A DNA stretch of 38,350 nucleotides, from positions 1 to 38,350 of the forward strand of contig WQZG01000031.1 in NCBI GenBank assembly GCA_009780855.1, given 5' to 3'. The stretch is from Treponema sp. Lineage in GTDB: Bacteria > Spirochaetota > Spirochaetia > Treponematales > Breznakiellaceae. Shown here piece by piece: positions 24,852 through 32,549 of the stretch. The notes under the pieces were generated by a model. The model made no database searches, had not been told where the DNA came from, and saw only the letters and a program-made list of their open reading frames with translations. Position 1 is the stretch's first letter. The number at the start of each line of letters is the position of its first letter. A program made the translations under genes and the position numbers.

Positions 24852-26336
24852 ATGTCCGCAGGGTACAAAAACAGGTACAATATATTGCTCATAACTTCCG
24901 ATTCCCAGCGGACAGATTCACTCTCCTGCATGGGTTCGCCTTTTGCGTATTCACCCAATCTGGACAGTCTGGCAAAAAGCGGCGTGCTGTTCAGCCAGGC
25001 GCATTCCTGTGCGCCGGTTTGTATGCCGGCGCGCTGTTCAATGATGACCGGACTCCATGCTCCGCTTCACGGCTGCACGGAGAACGGCCTGGAACGCCGG
25101 GATGATCTTTTGTTTTTTACAGATACACTTAAAAATTCCGGGTATTCTACGTTAATGGCCGGGAAAACGCATTTTGGCCCCATACCGGATTCTTTTGAAA
25201 TAAAGTTAATTACCAAAGGCGAAAAAAATTCCAAAGGCGATGATATCTTTGCGCGGCAGATGGCACTGCATGGGTACAGCCGTTCATCATCCCATCCAAA
25301 CCCGGTCCCCGAGGAATACTGTCTTGAGTCGCTCATTGTGGATAAAACAATCGAGTCCCTTGAAGAACTTAAAAAAAATAACAATCCATTTTTCGCGTTT
25401 TGTTCACTGTTAAGTCCGCATTCCCCCATTGATCCGCCCGGAAGATGGATGACAGACGATATATTCAGGAATAAAATTCCTGCGCCTTTGTTTGGCTCCG
25501 GTGAATGGGAGACTTTGCCCAATTCATTAAAACAGTTCTGCGGACTGCCCAATAATAATCAAAAAAATGAAATATTCCCCGACAATGTCCACGAAGCCCA
25601 GGGTAACATAGCCGATCTATTAAGTATTGATGAAATGGTTTCGTACCGCGAACTGTATTACCGGTCCGCTGCCTACATTGATTCCCTTGTGGGCCGGCTC
25701 ATCGATTATCTGGATTCGTCGGGACTGCGCAAAAATACACTGGTAATTTTTACTTCCGACCACGGGCTGCAGCTTTTTGATCACGGTTTCAATGACAAGC
25801 ATAATTATTACGATCAAAGTTTACGTGTCCCCTTTATCATGAGCCTGCCAGGTGTTCTTCCTCAAAATCAAAATTGCGGATTCGCTTCCCATGTTGATCT
25901 TGCTCCGACTATTACCGCGGCCGGCGGAGGGATCTTTGATAATGCCAACGGTTTTGATCTTTTTACGCCCCTTGCTGACGGCAAAGATTTGCCAAGGCAT
26001 TTTGCCGCTGCTTCGCTCTACGGCTCTCTGGCCCTTGTTACAGAAAAATGGAAACTCGAACATTATTACTTCGATAATGTGTTCCGGCTTTTTGATCGCA
26101 TAAACGATCCGGGCGAAACCAAAAACCTTGCGGCGGATCCCGGATATGCCGGCGTTACAGCGGCTTTGAGCAGAATTCTTCTGCTGTGGAGATCCGGGCT
26201 GACCGATATTGATCATCTTAATAAATCCGCAACCTCCGGAGGACCTGTGGCAATGCGTGTAATTGACCGGATACGAACCGACAAAGGCCGCAATAATGAA
26301 TTGCTTGCAGAAAAATTTTTGCGTGATATAAATTAA
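24852..26336 (+). CDS. Type I sulfatase 7 (Cys-type, cytoplasmic)
   Basis: The 494-residue sulfatase starts at ATG 24852 (aggag upstream), 13 bases after binding protein 2. The formylglycine site is VCMPARCSMMTG (Cys57), the first metal site is TSDSQRTD, and GKTH is at 104-107. The second metal site is TSDHGLQLFDHGFNDKH, where 'LQLF' replaces the common '(D/E)ML/MG'. It is complete to the usual C-terminal 'FRLFDRINDPGETKNLA' strand, followed by a basic tail. There is no signal peptide. It is the last sulfatase of the array, and about 180 bases without a gene separate it from the exporter. Confidence 0.95.
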   Translation: MSAGYKNRYNILLITSDSQRTDSLSCMGSPFAYSPNLDSLAKSGVLFSQAHSCAPVCMPARCSMMTGLHAPLHGCTENGLERRDDLLFFTDTLKNSGYSTLMAGKTHFGPIPDSFEIKLITKGEKNSKGDDIFARQMALHGYSRSSSHPNPVPEEYCLESLIVDKTIESLEELKKNNNPFFAFCSLLSPHSPIDPPGRWMTDDIFRNKIPAPLFGSGEWETLPNSLKQFCGLPNNNQKNEIFPDNVHEAQGNIADLLSIDEMVSYRELYYRSAAYIDSLVGRLIDYLDSSGLRKNTLVIFTSDHGLQLFDHGFNDKHNYYDQSLRVPFIMSLPGVLPQNQNCGFASHVDLAPTITAAGGGIFDNANGFDLFTPLADGKDLPRHFAAASLYGSLALVTEKWKLEHYYFDNVFRLFDRINDPGETKNLAADPGYAGVTAALSRILLLWRSGLTDIDHLNKSATSGGPVAMRVIDRIRTDKGRNNELLAEKFLRDIN

Positions 26337-26351
26337 TAGCCGCACTATTCT

Positions 26352-26368
26352 GCTGGCATACAGCCAGC
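26352..26368 (+). terminator. Short hairpin after the last sulfatase
   Basis: gctggc-ataca-gccagc, with one more wobble and one more pair possible outside, lies 15 bases after the sulfatase 7 stop and is followed by ggttaatattc. There is no real T run, so it would be at best a weak terminator or an mRNA 3'-end stabiliser that separates the sulfatases from the exporter genes. Confidence 0.4.
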
Positions 26369-26388
26369 GGTTAATATTCGGTGAGCTG

Positions 26389-26418
26389 CAAATATCCATC
26401 GGGCAAATATCCATCGGG
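26389..26418 (+). repeat. Two tandem 15-base repeats upstream of the exporter
   Basis: caaatatccatcggg occurs twice head to tail (26389-26403, 26404-26418) in the gap between sulfatase 7 and the TauE/SafE gene. A possible promoter begins immediately after. The unit may be a regulator binding site; this is inference. Confidence 0.8.
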
Positions 26419-26421
26419 CAG

Positions 26422-26450
26422 TTGAAAAACTTTCACTGATAAGTTAAACT
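26422..26450 (+). promoter_or_regulatory. Possible promoter for the exporter genes
   Basis: TTGAAA (26422-26427), 17 bases, TAAACT (26445-26450). It follows the 15-base tandem repeat and precedes the TTG start at 26519 by about 70 bases. The -10 match is only fair. Confidence 0.35.
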
Positions 26451-26518
26451 TTTTATGTTCCGCGGCAGGGTGCATTTATGCTGGAAATTTCTGCCGTGTA
26501 ACAAAAAAGGGTGATACA

Positions 26519-27655
26519 TTGAGCATTTCAAAAGCAAAGTTATTCCGGCCGCCGTGGCTGGAACTTTTGATCATGGGCGGGGCCGTTGTAATTTCATATA
26601 TAGGGCTGTCAATTATTTCGTATCTGGCGGGAACTCCCGCGCCGGGTGAGATGGGAGACAACACAATTTTTTTGTGGCTGCTCGCGTTTTTTTTAATCAG
26701 TTTCGCGCTGGCCATTGTTTCCGTTCTTGCCGGCATCGGCGGCAGCGTAATTTTTACACCGGTAATGATGGTGTTTACACCGATTGACAGTGTTGTAATC
26801 CGGGCTACCGGACTTATCTTCGCGATGTTCGGCGGAATTATTTCCACAGGCATCTTTATGAAGAAGGGCATCGGGCATTATAAAATGTGCGCGACGCTGT
26901 GTGTCAGTCAGGGTATTGGAGCGCTGTTCGGCGCGCAGTGCGCGATCTACCTTGCGAACATGTTCGGTGCTGCAGGCGACGGAGTAACCAGGATGCTTCT
27001 TGGTGTCCTCCTTATAGGAGTGGCGCTGTTTTTATTCTTCGGCGGCAAGAATATGGATTGGCCGGATATCAAAAATGTGGACGTAATTACCAAATGGTTA
27101 AAACTGGATCACACATATTTCGAAGAGTCCGACGGCAAAACCTATACTTTTAAAATTACCCGCATACTGCCCGGCATGGGTTGTGTTTTGTTAATCGGTT
27201 TTATCGGCGGGTTTTTTGGAATGGGCGCAGGCTGGGCGATCACGCCTGTCCAGAATCTGGTCCTTGGAGTGCCGTTAAAAGTCGCGGCAGCCAACAGCAG
27301 TATAATTTTGGGAATGGTGGATTGCGTGGCGGTCTGGCCCTATATGCTGGCCGGCGCCATTATACCTCTCTTTGTGCTGCCGTGGCTAAGCGGCCAGGTT
27401 GTCGGCGGTTATGTCGGCGCGCTGGTTATGGTTAAAGCCAAGGTCACGGTAATCCGGATTATCCTTATCGGCATAATGGTTTTTACCAGTTTTGGACTTA
27501 TAACTGACGGCCTTGCCAAACTCGGCGCCATGCAAAAGGTGCCCGGCTCCGTTTCAATTATTTTCTTCTGTATTGTAATGGCTGTTGATATAGTAATTAT
27601 TTTGTTTACACAAAATACAGCCAAAGCCGGAGGTTCCGCTCATGAAAAACAATGA
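26519..27655 (+). CDS. TauE/SafE-family anion exporter
   Basis: The 378-residue membrane protein has about eight to nine helices and the two half-repeats of the TauE/SafE (DUF81) family: GIGGSVIFTPVMMVF at about 77-91 and GFFGMGAGWAITPVQNLVLG at about 228-247. A soluble segment of about 40 residues rich in D, K and W sits between the halves. TTG 26519 is used because aagggtgat precedes it; the next in-frame Met (about codon 18) is inside the first helix. Family members export sulfite, sulfoacetate or related C2/sulfur anions. In a seven-sulfatase operon the best guess is disposal of the sulfate or sulfite formed by desulfation in the cytoplasm. Substrate is inferred from context only. Confidence 0.9.
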   Translation: MSISKAKLFRPPWLELLIMGGAVVISYIGLSIISYLAGTPAPGEMGDNTIFLWLLAFFLISFALAIVSVLAGIGGSVIFTPVMMVFTPIDSVVIRATGLIFAMFGGIISTGIFMKKGIGHYKMCATLCVSQGIGALFGAQCAIYLANMFGAAGDGVTRMLLGVLLIGVALFLFFGGKNMDWPDIKNVDVITKWLKLDHTYFEESDGKTYTFKITRILPGMGCVLLIGFIGGFFGMGAGWAITPVQNLVLGVPLKVAAANSSIILGMVDCVAVWPYMLAGAIIPLFVLPWLSGQVVGGYVGALVMVKAKVTVIRIILIGIMVFTSFGLITDGLAKLGAMQKVPGSVSIIFFCIVMAVDIVIILFTQNTAKAGGSAHEKQ

Positions 27656-28088
27656 ACTTAAAAATAACATCGTTGATGACTACCAGGTATGGTACGGCAT
27701 TATGGTTCACTGGATTTCTATTACAGTCTGCATAATCGCCCTTATAGCTCCCGTGCTTATACTGCTTTTCCCATCAAAGAATATTCTGAATCCTAACCTG
27801 GTTTTTCGCGCGATGTTTGACGGCAAAAAGGCTGTTGATATCTGGGCCGCGGCCGGCACGCCTTTTAAAACAGGTGACTTCTGGCCGCTGTTCATAAAGA
27901 ATTTTTTTACTCCGGACGGTTTTGGTTTGCTGGGAATTACGATTGGGTGCAGTGTTACATTATGGTCCCTAATACCTGCAATTTATCTGCTTGCCAAGAG
28001 AAAGGACTGGTTCTATACCGGAGTCTCGCTTTTTGTTTTTGTGCTGATAGCGCTGGCAATGTCGGGGCTGGTGCAGATGGCTGGGTAG
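27642..28088 (+). CDS. Small membrane protein paired with the TauE/SafE exporter
   Basis: The 148-residue protein has helices at about 23-45, 93-117 and 122-146. The region between helices 1 and 2 (about 45-92) is likely outside the membrane and is rich in F, W and P. ATG 27642 overlaps the exporter's 3' end by 14 bases, with ggagg just upstream. Small DUF1634-like proteins are known next to TauE/SafE permeases, and I recall a similar arrangement in sulfate-reducing bacteria, but I cannot confirm the family by eye. The coupling suggests an accessory subunit of the exporter. Confidence 0.7.
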   Translation: MKNNELKNNIVDDYQVWYGIMVHWISITVCIIALIAPVLILLFPSKNILNPNLVFRAMFDGKKAVDIWAAAGTPFKTGDFWPLFIKNFFTPDGFGLLGITIGCSVTLWSLIPAIYLLAKRKDWFYTGVSLFVFVLIALAMSGLVQMAG

Positions 28089-28139
28089 GCCAGGCTGCCC
28101 CGCCTAACGGAAGCCATTTGCTGTTAAGTAACTGCCTTT

Positions 28140-28156
28140 GCAAATACGCTATTTGC
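28140..28156. terminator. Inverted repeats between convergent operons
   Basis: gcaaata-cgc-tatttgc has perfect 7-base arms and sits in the 80 bases between the end of the plus-strand array and the end of the LacI gene. An 11-base palindrome, tgccattggca (28154-28164), overlaps it, and acgctattt recurs 20 bases on. There is no T run, so intrinsic termination in either direction is uncertain; a bidirectional 3' hairpin is plausible. Confidence 0.4.
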
Positions 28157-28168
28157 CATTGGCAGACG

Positions 28169-29194
28169 CTATTTACCGCTGCCCTTGCGGACCGCTGTTG
28201 AACCGCGGATGATCAGTTCCGGCTGCAGCAGGATCCTTTCGTTTACCTGATCCGGGGACTCTATTTTTTTAAGCAGCAGCTCAACAGCCTTGCGGCACAT
28301 CGGCTCCATGGGCTGCATGACAGTTGTCAGCGGAGTCTCCAGAATTGACGAGTAAATCAAATCATCGTAACCCGCGACCGAGACATCGCCGGGTACTTTT
28401 ATTTTTTCCTTTTTTAAATACTGCAATACACCCATGGCCATTATGTCGTTCATTGTCATGATCGCGTCCGGCAGGTTTCCTTTTTTATATTTTGCGGCAG
28501 CGTCATAACCGCCCCCAAAACTCGGCTCGCTGATTACTATACTGTCGGATGTATACGAAAATCCCGATTCCTTGTAAGCCCTTAAGAATCCCTCGACCCT
28601 TAGGTTTGAAACCGGAATGTTTCTGTTGGCGACGATATAAATAATTTTGCGGTGGCCGGTATTAAGAAGATGCTTCGCCAGCATATAGGACCCTTCCGAC
28701 AGATCGGTCATAACACAGGGTGCGTTTACATTTGTATAGTACGCTGTAATAAAACAAAAGGGGATATTCCGGCTTTTTAAATTTTCCAGGTGCGGCGTAT
28801 TGGGCGCCTGTTTATGCGACGGCACCAGAAGCACCCCGTCAACCTGCATTTCCAGGAATTTGTTAATAAACTGCTGTTCCTTCTCGATATTCCCCTTTGT
28901 AATACCAAGCATTAAATCATAATCGTTTAGGGCAAGTTCCTCCTGGACATAATCAATAATCGTACCGAAGAACGGATTGGCTATATCAGTAATAATGAGC
29001 CCGATGGTTTTTGTCTGCCTGTTCACAAGAAAACGCGCGTACTTGTTGGGATGGAAATTGAGTTTACTGACCGCGGCCATGACTTTTTCGCGGGTGCTGT
29101 CCTTAACCTTGCCCTTTTTATTCAGCACCATGGACGCAGTGCCAACCGAAACTCCCGCGTCTCTGGCCACATCTTTGATTGTGATTGACGGCAT
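28169..29194 (-). CDS. LacI-family transcriptional regulator
   Basis: The 341-residue repressor starts at ATG 29194. The N-terminal helix-turn-helix reads ITIKDVARDAGVSVGTASMV with hinge-helix residues near 45-60 (PNKYARFLV). A periplasmic-binding-protein-like sensor domain follows (IGLIITDIANPFFG ... DGVLLVPSHK ... VSVAGYDDL). The frame runs up to 29284, but the extra part overlaps the histidine kinase and lacks sense. There is no Shine-Dalgarno sequence before 29194, and the predicted transcription start is only about three bases upstream. By context it may repress the sulfatase array, the adjacent minus operon, or both, in response to a sugar breakdown product. It is more GC-rich than the operon to its right. 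Confidence 0.93.
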   Translation of the reverse strand: MPSITIKDVARDAGVSVGTASMVLNKKGKVKDSTREKVMAAVSKLNFHPNKYARFLVNRQTKTIGLIITDIANPFFGTIIDYVQEELALNDYDLMLGITKGNIEKEQQFINKFLEMQVDGVLLVPSHKQAPNTPHLENLKSRNIPFCFITAYYTNVNAPCVMTDLSEGSYMLAKHLLNTGHRKIIYIVANRNIPVSNLRVEGFLRAYKESGFSYTSDSIVISEPSFGGGYDAAAKYKKGNLPDAIMTMNDIMAMGVLQYLKKEKIKVPGDVSVAGYDDLIYSSILETPLTTVMQPMEPMCRKAVELLLKKIESPDQVNERILLQPELIIRGSTAVRKGSGK

Positions 29195-29203
29195 ATTAAT
29201 CTG

Positions 29204-29232
29204 CTTATAACTGAAATATTGTGTTTTGTAAA
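29204..29232 (-). promoter_or_regulatory. Probable promoter of the LacI gene
   Basis: On the minus strand TTTACA (29232-29227), a 17-base spacer and TATAAG (29209-29204) give five of six matches in each hexamer. The start would fall near 29197, three bases before ATG 29194, implying a near-leaderless mRNA. It lies in the 55-base gap after the histidine-kinase stop. Confidence 0.55.
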
Positions 29233-29249
29233 TATGGTTCCGATTAACC

Positions 29250-30968
29250 TTATATAGGCAATGATAAACGAACAATGGTACCAATATTAGGACGGCTTTT
29301 AATCTTTATTCCGTAATTATTACCATAATATAGCTTTATACGCTTATCTACATTATATATTCCTATTCCTGAAAATTTATCCCTATCCATTATACTATCT
29401 TCTGTTTCCATTACATTTTTGATTGTTTTGTCAGACATACCAATGCCATTATCGACAATCATTATTACAAGTAATGCTCCATAACATTTAGTACGGAGAT
29501 AAATTTTTTTATTTGAGGTTGTTTTTGGTAAAACACCATGCAGAATAGCATTTTCTACAATTGGCTGTAAAGTTAATTTTGGAATAAAACAATCAATAGA
29601 TTTTTGATCTTCATCAACTATAAAAGAAAAATTCATGTCCAGACGCATTTTTTGAATATCAATATAATTTTCTACACTTTTAATTTCTGAATTTAAGGAT
29701 ACAAATTCATCATGCCGGTCAAAACTAAATGACAGAAGATTGATTAACGAACGTATCATTGATTGTACATCATCAATTCGTTGCTGCTTGGCCATTAAAC
29801 TTATACAGGAAAGGGTATTGTATAAGAAATGCGGCCCAATTTGGCTCCGTAACATTTTTAACTCATATGACTGGCAGTCATTTTTTAACTGGGTAATACT
29901 GCGCATCATAAAATTGTAGCTATCAATCAATTTCCCGACTTCACCGGCTTGGCTTTCTTCTATTTCAGAAAGATCTGATATATTATTAATTGAACGCATC
30001 CTCAATACTATTTTTCTGATTGGGCGCATTAGCCATATTGTCAGGCCAAAAGATGTCAGAGCCAATATTATAAAATATCCCAATAATTCCAATACCATAT
30101 TCCTGTATAATGCATTTATAGACGCATTCAATGGATTTGTATTGATGAGAGCCGCCAGATGCCATCCGAATTTATTATTAAATGAACTAAAAATCAGTAT
30201 TCCATCCTTATAATTTATAAATCCTGCATCTGCTGCTGTAATAGTTTCCATTATCTCTGATGTAAGTTTCGGCGGCCAGGTATGGGCAATTGTGGGTAAA
30301 AAAAGTTTATTGGCATAATATGTAATAATGTTTCCTTTGGGTGTTAATAAAACATAGCTGTATTCATTAGTTGCCAGGTAAACATTTAGCGCTTTTTGAA
30401 GTGTGTCAATGCTGCATTCAGCAATCAATACACCTAGTGAATTACCTCCGGAATCCCTGACAATCGAACAGGCAGAAATAGCATTTTGTGAAAAATAAGT
30501 ATAATAGGGGTCTGTATACCTGATCCCATATGTATATATCTTCATTTCATCATAGAACTTATTAATATAAGGATTACCAAAGATATCAAAAAGTACTTGT
30601 TTTCCACAGAGTATTGTTCCATCACTGCGGCAAAAATACATTACCTTTATACCTAATACTCCGTAATCGTTGTATTTTCTCAGCAGATCCAGAGCTTCAT
30701 CTTCCCGTCCCGGCAGGAAAACACTCCAATTGGCACTCTGCGAAATAAGTACTCCATTGATGCTTTCCATTAAATGATCAAGGTAGCGCGAAGCATCTTC
30801 GGCTGTGCTTTGGTAACGATTCAATTCACTTTGTTTTATGGTATGAGCCGTGTTTATAATGGTTCTGACTTGTAAAATAGAAAAAATCAAAAATGCAAAG
30901 AATAAAAATATCAGGAACTGACGCGCTGACATACTCCAATCTCTGATGAATTTTATTCCTTTATACAT
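29250..30968 (-). CDS. Sensor histidine kinase, YesM/LytS type
   Basis: The 572-residue membrane kinase has a TM helix at about 17-36 and an extracytoplasmic Cache-like sensor (about 40-285). A second TM helix lies at about 290-313, followed by a HAMP linker (RPIRKIVLRM onwards). The His_kinase domain reads LRSQIGPHFLYNTLSCIS with phospho-acceptor His380. A HATPase_c domain carries QPIVENAILHGV (N-box), DNGIGM and GIGIYNVDKRI. It pairs with the response regulator just upstream; start and stop overlap by 8 bases. Such pairs next to LplB/YtcP importers usually sense an extracellular carbohydrate. It is markedly AT-rich compared with the LacI gene beside it. Confidence 0.95.
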   Translation of the reverse strand: MYKGIKFIRDWSMSARQFLIFLFFAFLIFSILQVRTIINTAHTIKQSELNRYQSTAEDASRYLDHLMESINGVLISQSANWSVFLPGREDEALDLLRKYNDYGVLGIKVMYFCRSDGTILCGKQVLFDIFGNPYINKFYDEMKIYTYGIRYTDPYYTYFSQNAISACSIVRDSGGNSLGVLIAECSIDTLQKALNVYLATNEYSYVLLTPKGNIITYYANKLFLPTIAHTWPPKLTSEIMETITAADAGFINYKDGILIFSSFNNKFGWHLAALINTNPLNASINALYRNMVLELLGYFIILALTSFGLTIWLMRPIRKIVLRMRSINNISDLSEIEESQAGEVGKLIDSYNFMMRSITQLKNDCQSYELKMLRSQIGPHFLYNTLSCISLMAKQQRIDDVQSMIRSLINLLSFSFDRHDEFVSLNSEIKSVENYIDIQKMRLDMNFSFIVDEDQKSIDCFIPKLTLQPIVENAILHGVLPKTTSNKKIYLRTKCYGALLVIMIVDNGIGMSDKTIKNVMETEDSIMDRDKFSGIGIYNVDKRIKLYYGNNYGIKIKSRPNIGTIVRLSLPI

Positions 30969-32442
30969 GATTTGATTTTCCCATACAACTTTTTTGATAA
31001 GCTTTTGGCGTTAGCCCGGTTTGTTCTTTAAACAAGGAAGAAAAATACCGGTAATTGGGAATACCTATGCGTTCAGCGATTTCATATATTTTTTCGGTAG
31101 AACTTCTCAATAATTCTTTTGCTTTATCAATACGGAAACGTAATATATATTCATTAACAGTGACGTTAAAATATTTTTGAAACAAATAATTTAGGTAATT
31201 TGGACTTAGGCCTGAAGGCATTGCCACGTCTGCAAGATAGATATTTTCTTTATAAGAATTATTAATGAATTTCAAAGCTGTTCGTATTTCCCATCTGAGT
31301 AAATTTTGAGCCAATTCACCTGAACAAAGACATTCTATTGTACTTTCAATCAGTTCATCCAAAGAAAAAGCTTCAGTCTGGAAAAATTCAATAATCGCCT
31401 GTTCTGTAAGACTTTGTGCGTCACCTACCCAATCTATATAAAGTGAGACAATGATTCGTTTAAGTTGCTGTGGATCAATTTGCTGTTTTTGTGCCCAATC
31501 TTTAAAAAACCCTTGCAGGAAATCTTCAAAGCGCCCTTGCAAAGGATAATTTTTCCAATGGGCCATTAGATTTTTCTCTTCTTGCTGTGACAAATCTGAA
31601 AATTTATCATTTGATGATTCCAAAATTTCTCCGGGTTGTTTATAAAATAGTAATTTTATCAATGTTAAAATATCTGTCAAAGTTTTATGAAGGTCAGAAT
31701 TTTCATTGACAATTCCGCCTGTAATAATTTTTGGCATTAATTCAATATTTAAAGCTGCCAACTGAGCTGCATATTTATAAAAACAGTCCTCTGAAATATC
31801 CGGCGGGAAAAACAAGACCAGTTTAGTCATATCCAGAATATACCATATTTTTGGATAAAGTTCCCGTTCCGGTCCATTTACAATAAAGAATGCTTCTGAA
31901 GCCAGGATACTTTTTTTTAAAACTAATATTAAAACTTTGGCAGATCCGGTAAATGGGACATAATGGGTATTGTTGAATTGCCACCATTGTTGAAAAGCTG
32001 CGGATCTGGATAAAAGTTTCCTTATATCATCATTATCTTGCCCATCCCACATAAGTCTTATTCTTTGATCAAGATTTTTCATTACTCTAAATAATTCGTT
32101 ATTATCTATATTTATTTTTAGAATATAATCATTTGCGCCTAATTGCATAGCCTTACGCATGTATGAGTAATCCTGATGACAGGTCAGAATAATAACATAA
32201 ACATGGGGTAATTCATCACGTAAATACGAAAGCATTGTTAATCCGTCCATAATGGGCATTACTATATCAAGAAAAACAACATCTGGGCGCAGTTCTCTGC
32301 ATTTATTTAATCCGTCCTGACCGTTATTGGCTTCATCTACCCATTCCGCATTAACACTTTTCCAGTCAAACTGCTTAAGGCTTGCCCTGACAGGAGCATC
32401 ATCATCAATGGCCATAACACGCAAAATTCTGGTTTCGTTCAT
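30961..32442 (-). CDS. Response regulator with AraC-type DNA-binding domain (YesN type)
   Basis: The 493-residue protein has an N-terminal receiver domain (about 7-125) with acidic pocket DDD (13-15), phospho-acceptor Asp59 in VVFLDIVMPIMDG, and a conserved Lys near 110. A middle region of about 250 residues has no recognised domain. A C-terminal AraC double helix-turn-helix (about 390-488) includes YLADVAMPSGLSPNYLNYLF and 'IGIPNYRYFSSLFKEQTGLTP'. The start ATG 32442 has ggagg upstream. It should be phosphorylated by the kinase and activate the transporter operon. A hairpin lies between it and the binding-protein gene upstream. Confidence 0.95.
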   Translation of the reverse strand: MNETRILRVMAIDDDAPVRASLKQFDWKSVNAEWVDEANNGQDGLNKCRELRPDVVFLDIVMPIMDGLTMLSYLRDELPHVYVIILTCHQDYSYMRKAMQLGANDYILKINIDNNELFRVMKNLDQRIRLMWDGQDNDDIRKLLSRSAAFQQWWQFNNTHYVPFTGSAKVLILVLKKSILASEAFFIVNGPERELYPKIWYILDMTKLVLFFPPDISEDCFYKYAAQLAALNIELMPKIITGGIVNENSDLHKTLTDILTLIKLLFYKQPGEILESSNDKFSDLSQQEEKNLMAHWKNYPLQGRFEDFLQGFFKDWAQKQQIDPQQLKRIIVSLYIDWVGDAQSLTEQAIIEFFQTEAFSLDELIESTIECLCSGELAQNLLRWEIRTALKFINNSYKENIYLADVAMPSGLSPNYLNYLFQKYFNVTVNEYILRFRIDKAKELLRSSTEKIYEIAERIGIPNYRYFSSLFKEQTGLTPKAYQKSCMGKSNHV

Positions 32443-32473
32443 TAAACGTTACTTCATCCTCCCAAATATGAAG

Positions 32474-32503
32474 CCGGTGGTTCCTTGTAAAGAAACGCAC
32501 CGG
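32474..32503 (-). promoter_or_regulatory. Stable hairpin between binding-protein and regulator genes
   Basis: In the minus-strand transcript the sequence folds as CCGGTG-c-GTTTCTT / TAC / AAGGAAC-CACCGG: 13 pairs (one G-U) with a single bulged C and a 3-base loop. A T-rich tract precedes it (minus strand) and the regulator's gggagg follows within about 20 bases. With no U tract after the stem it is not a classical terminator. It may protect the 3' end of the abundant binding-protein mRNA or limit read-through into the regulators. Confidence 0.6.
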
Positions 32504-32549
32504 TTATATTAAAAAAAATAAACTGTAACTATATTCTTTTGTTTAGGTC

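Noticed and set aside
25821..26414. 197-codon minus-strand frame over the end of sulfatase 7
   Set aside because: Starts in the tandem repeat region, without a ribosome site, and is antisense to conserved sulfatase sequence.
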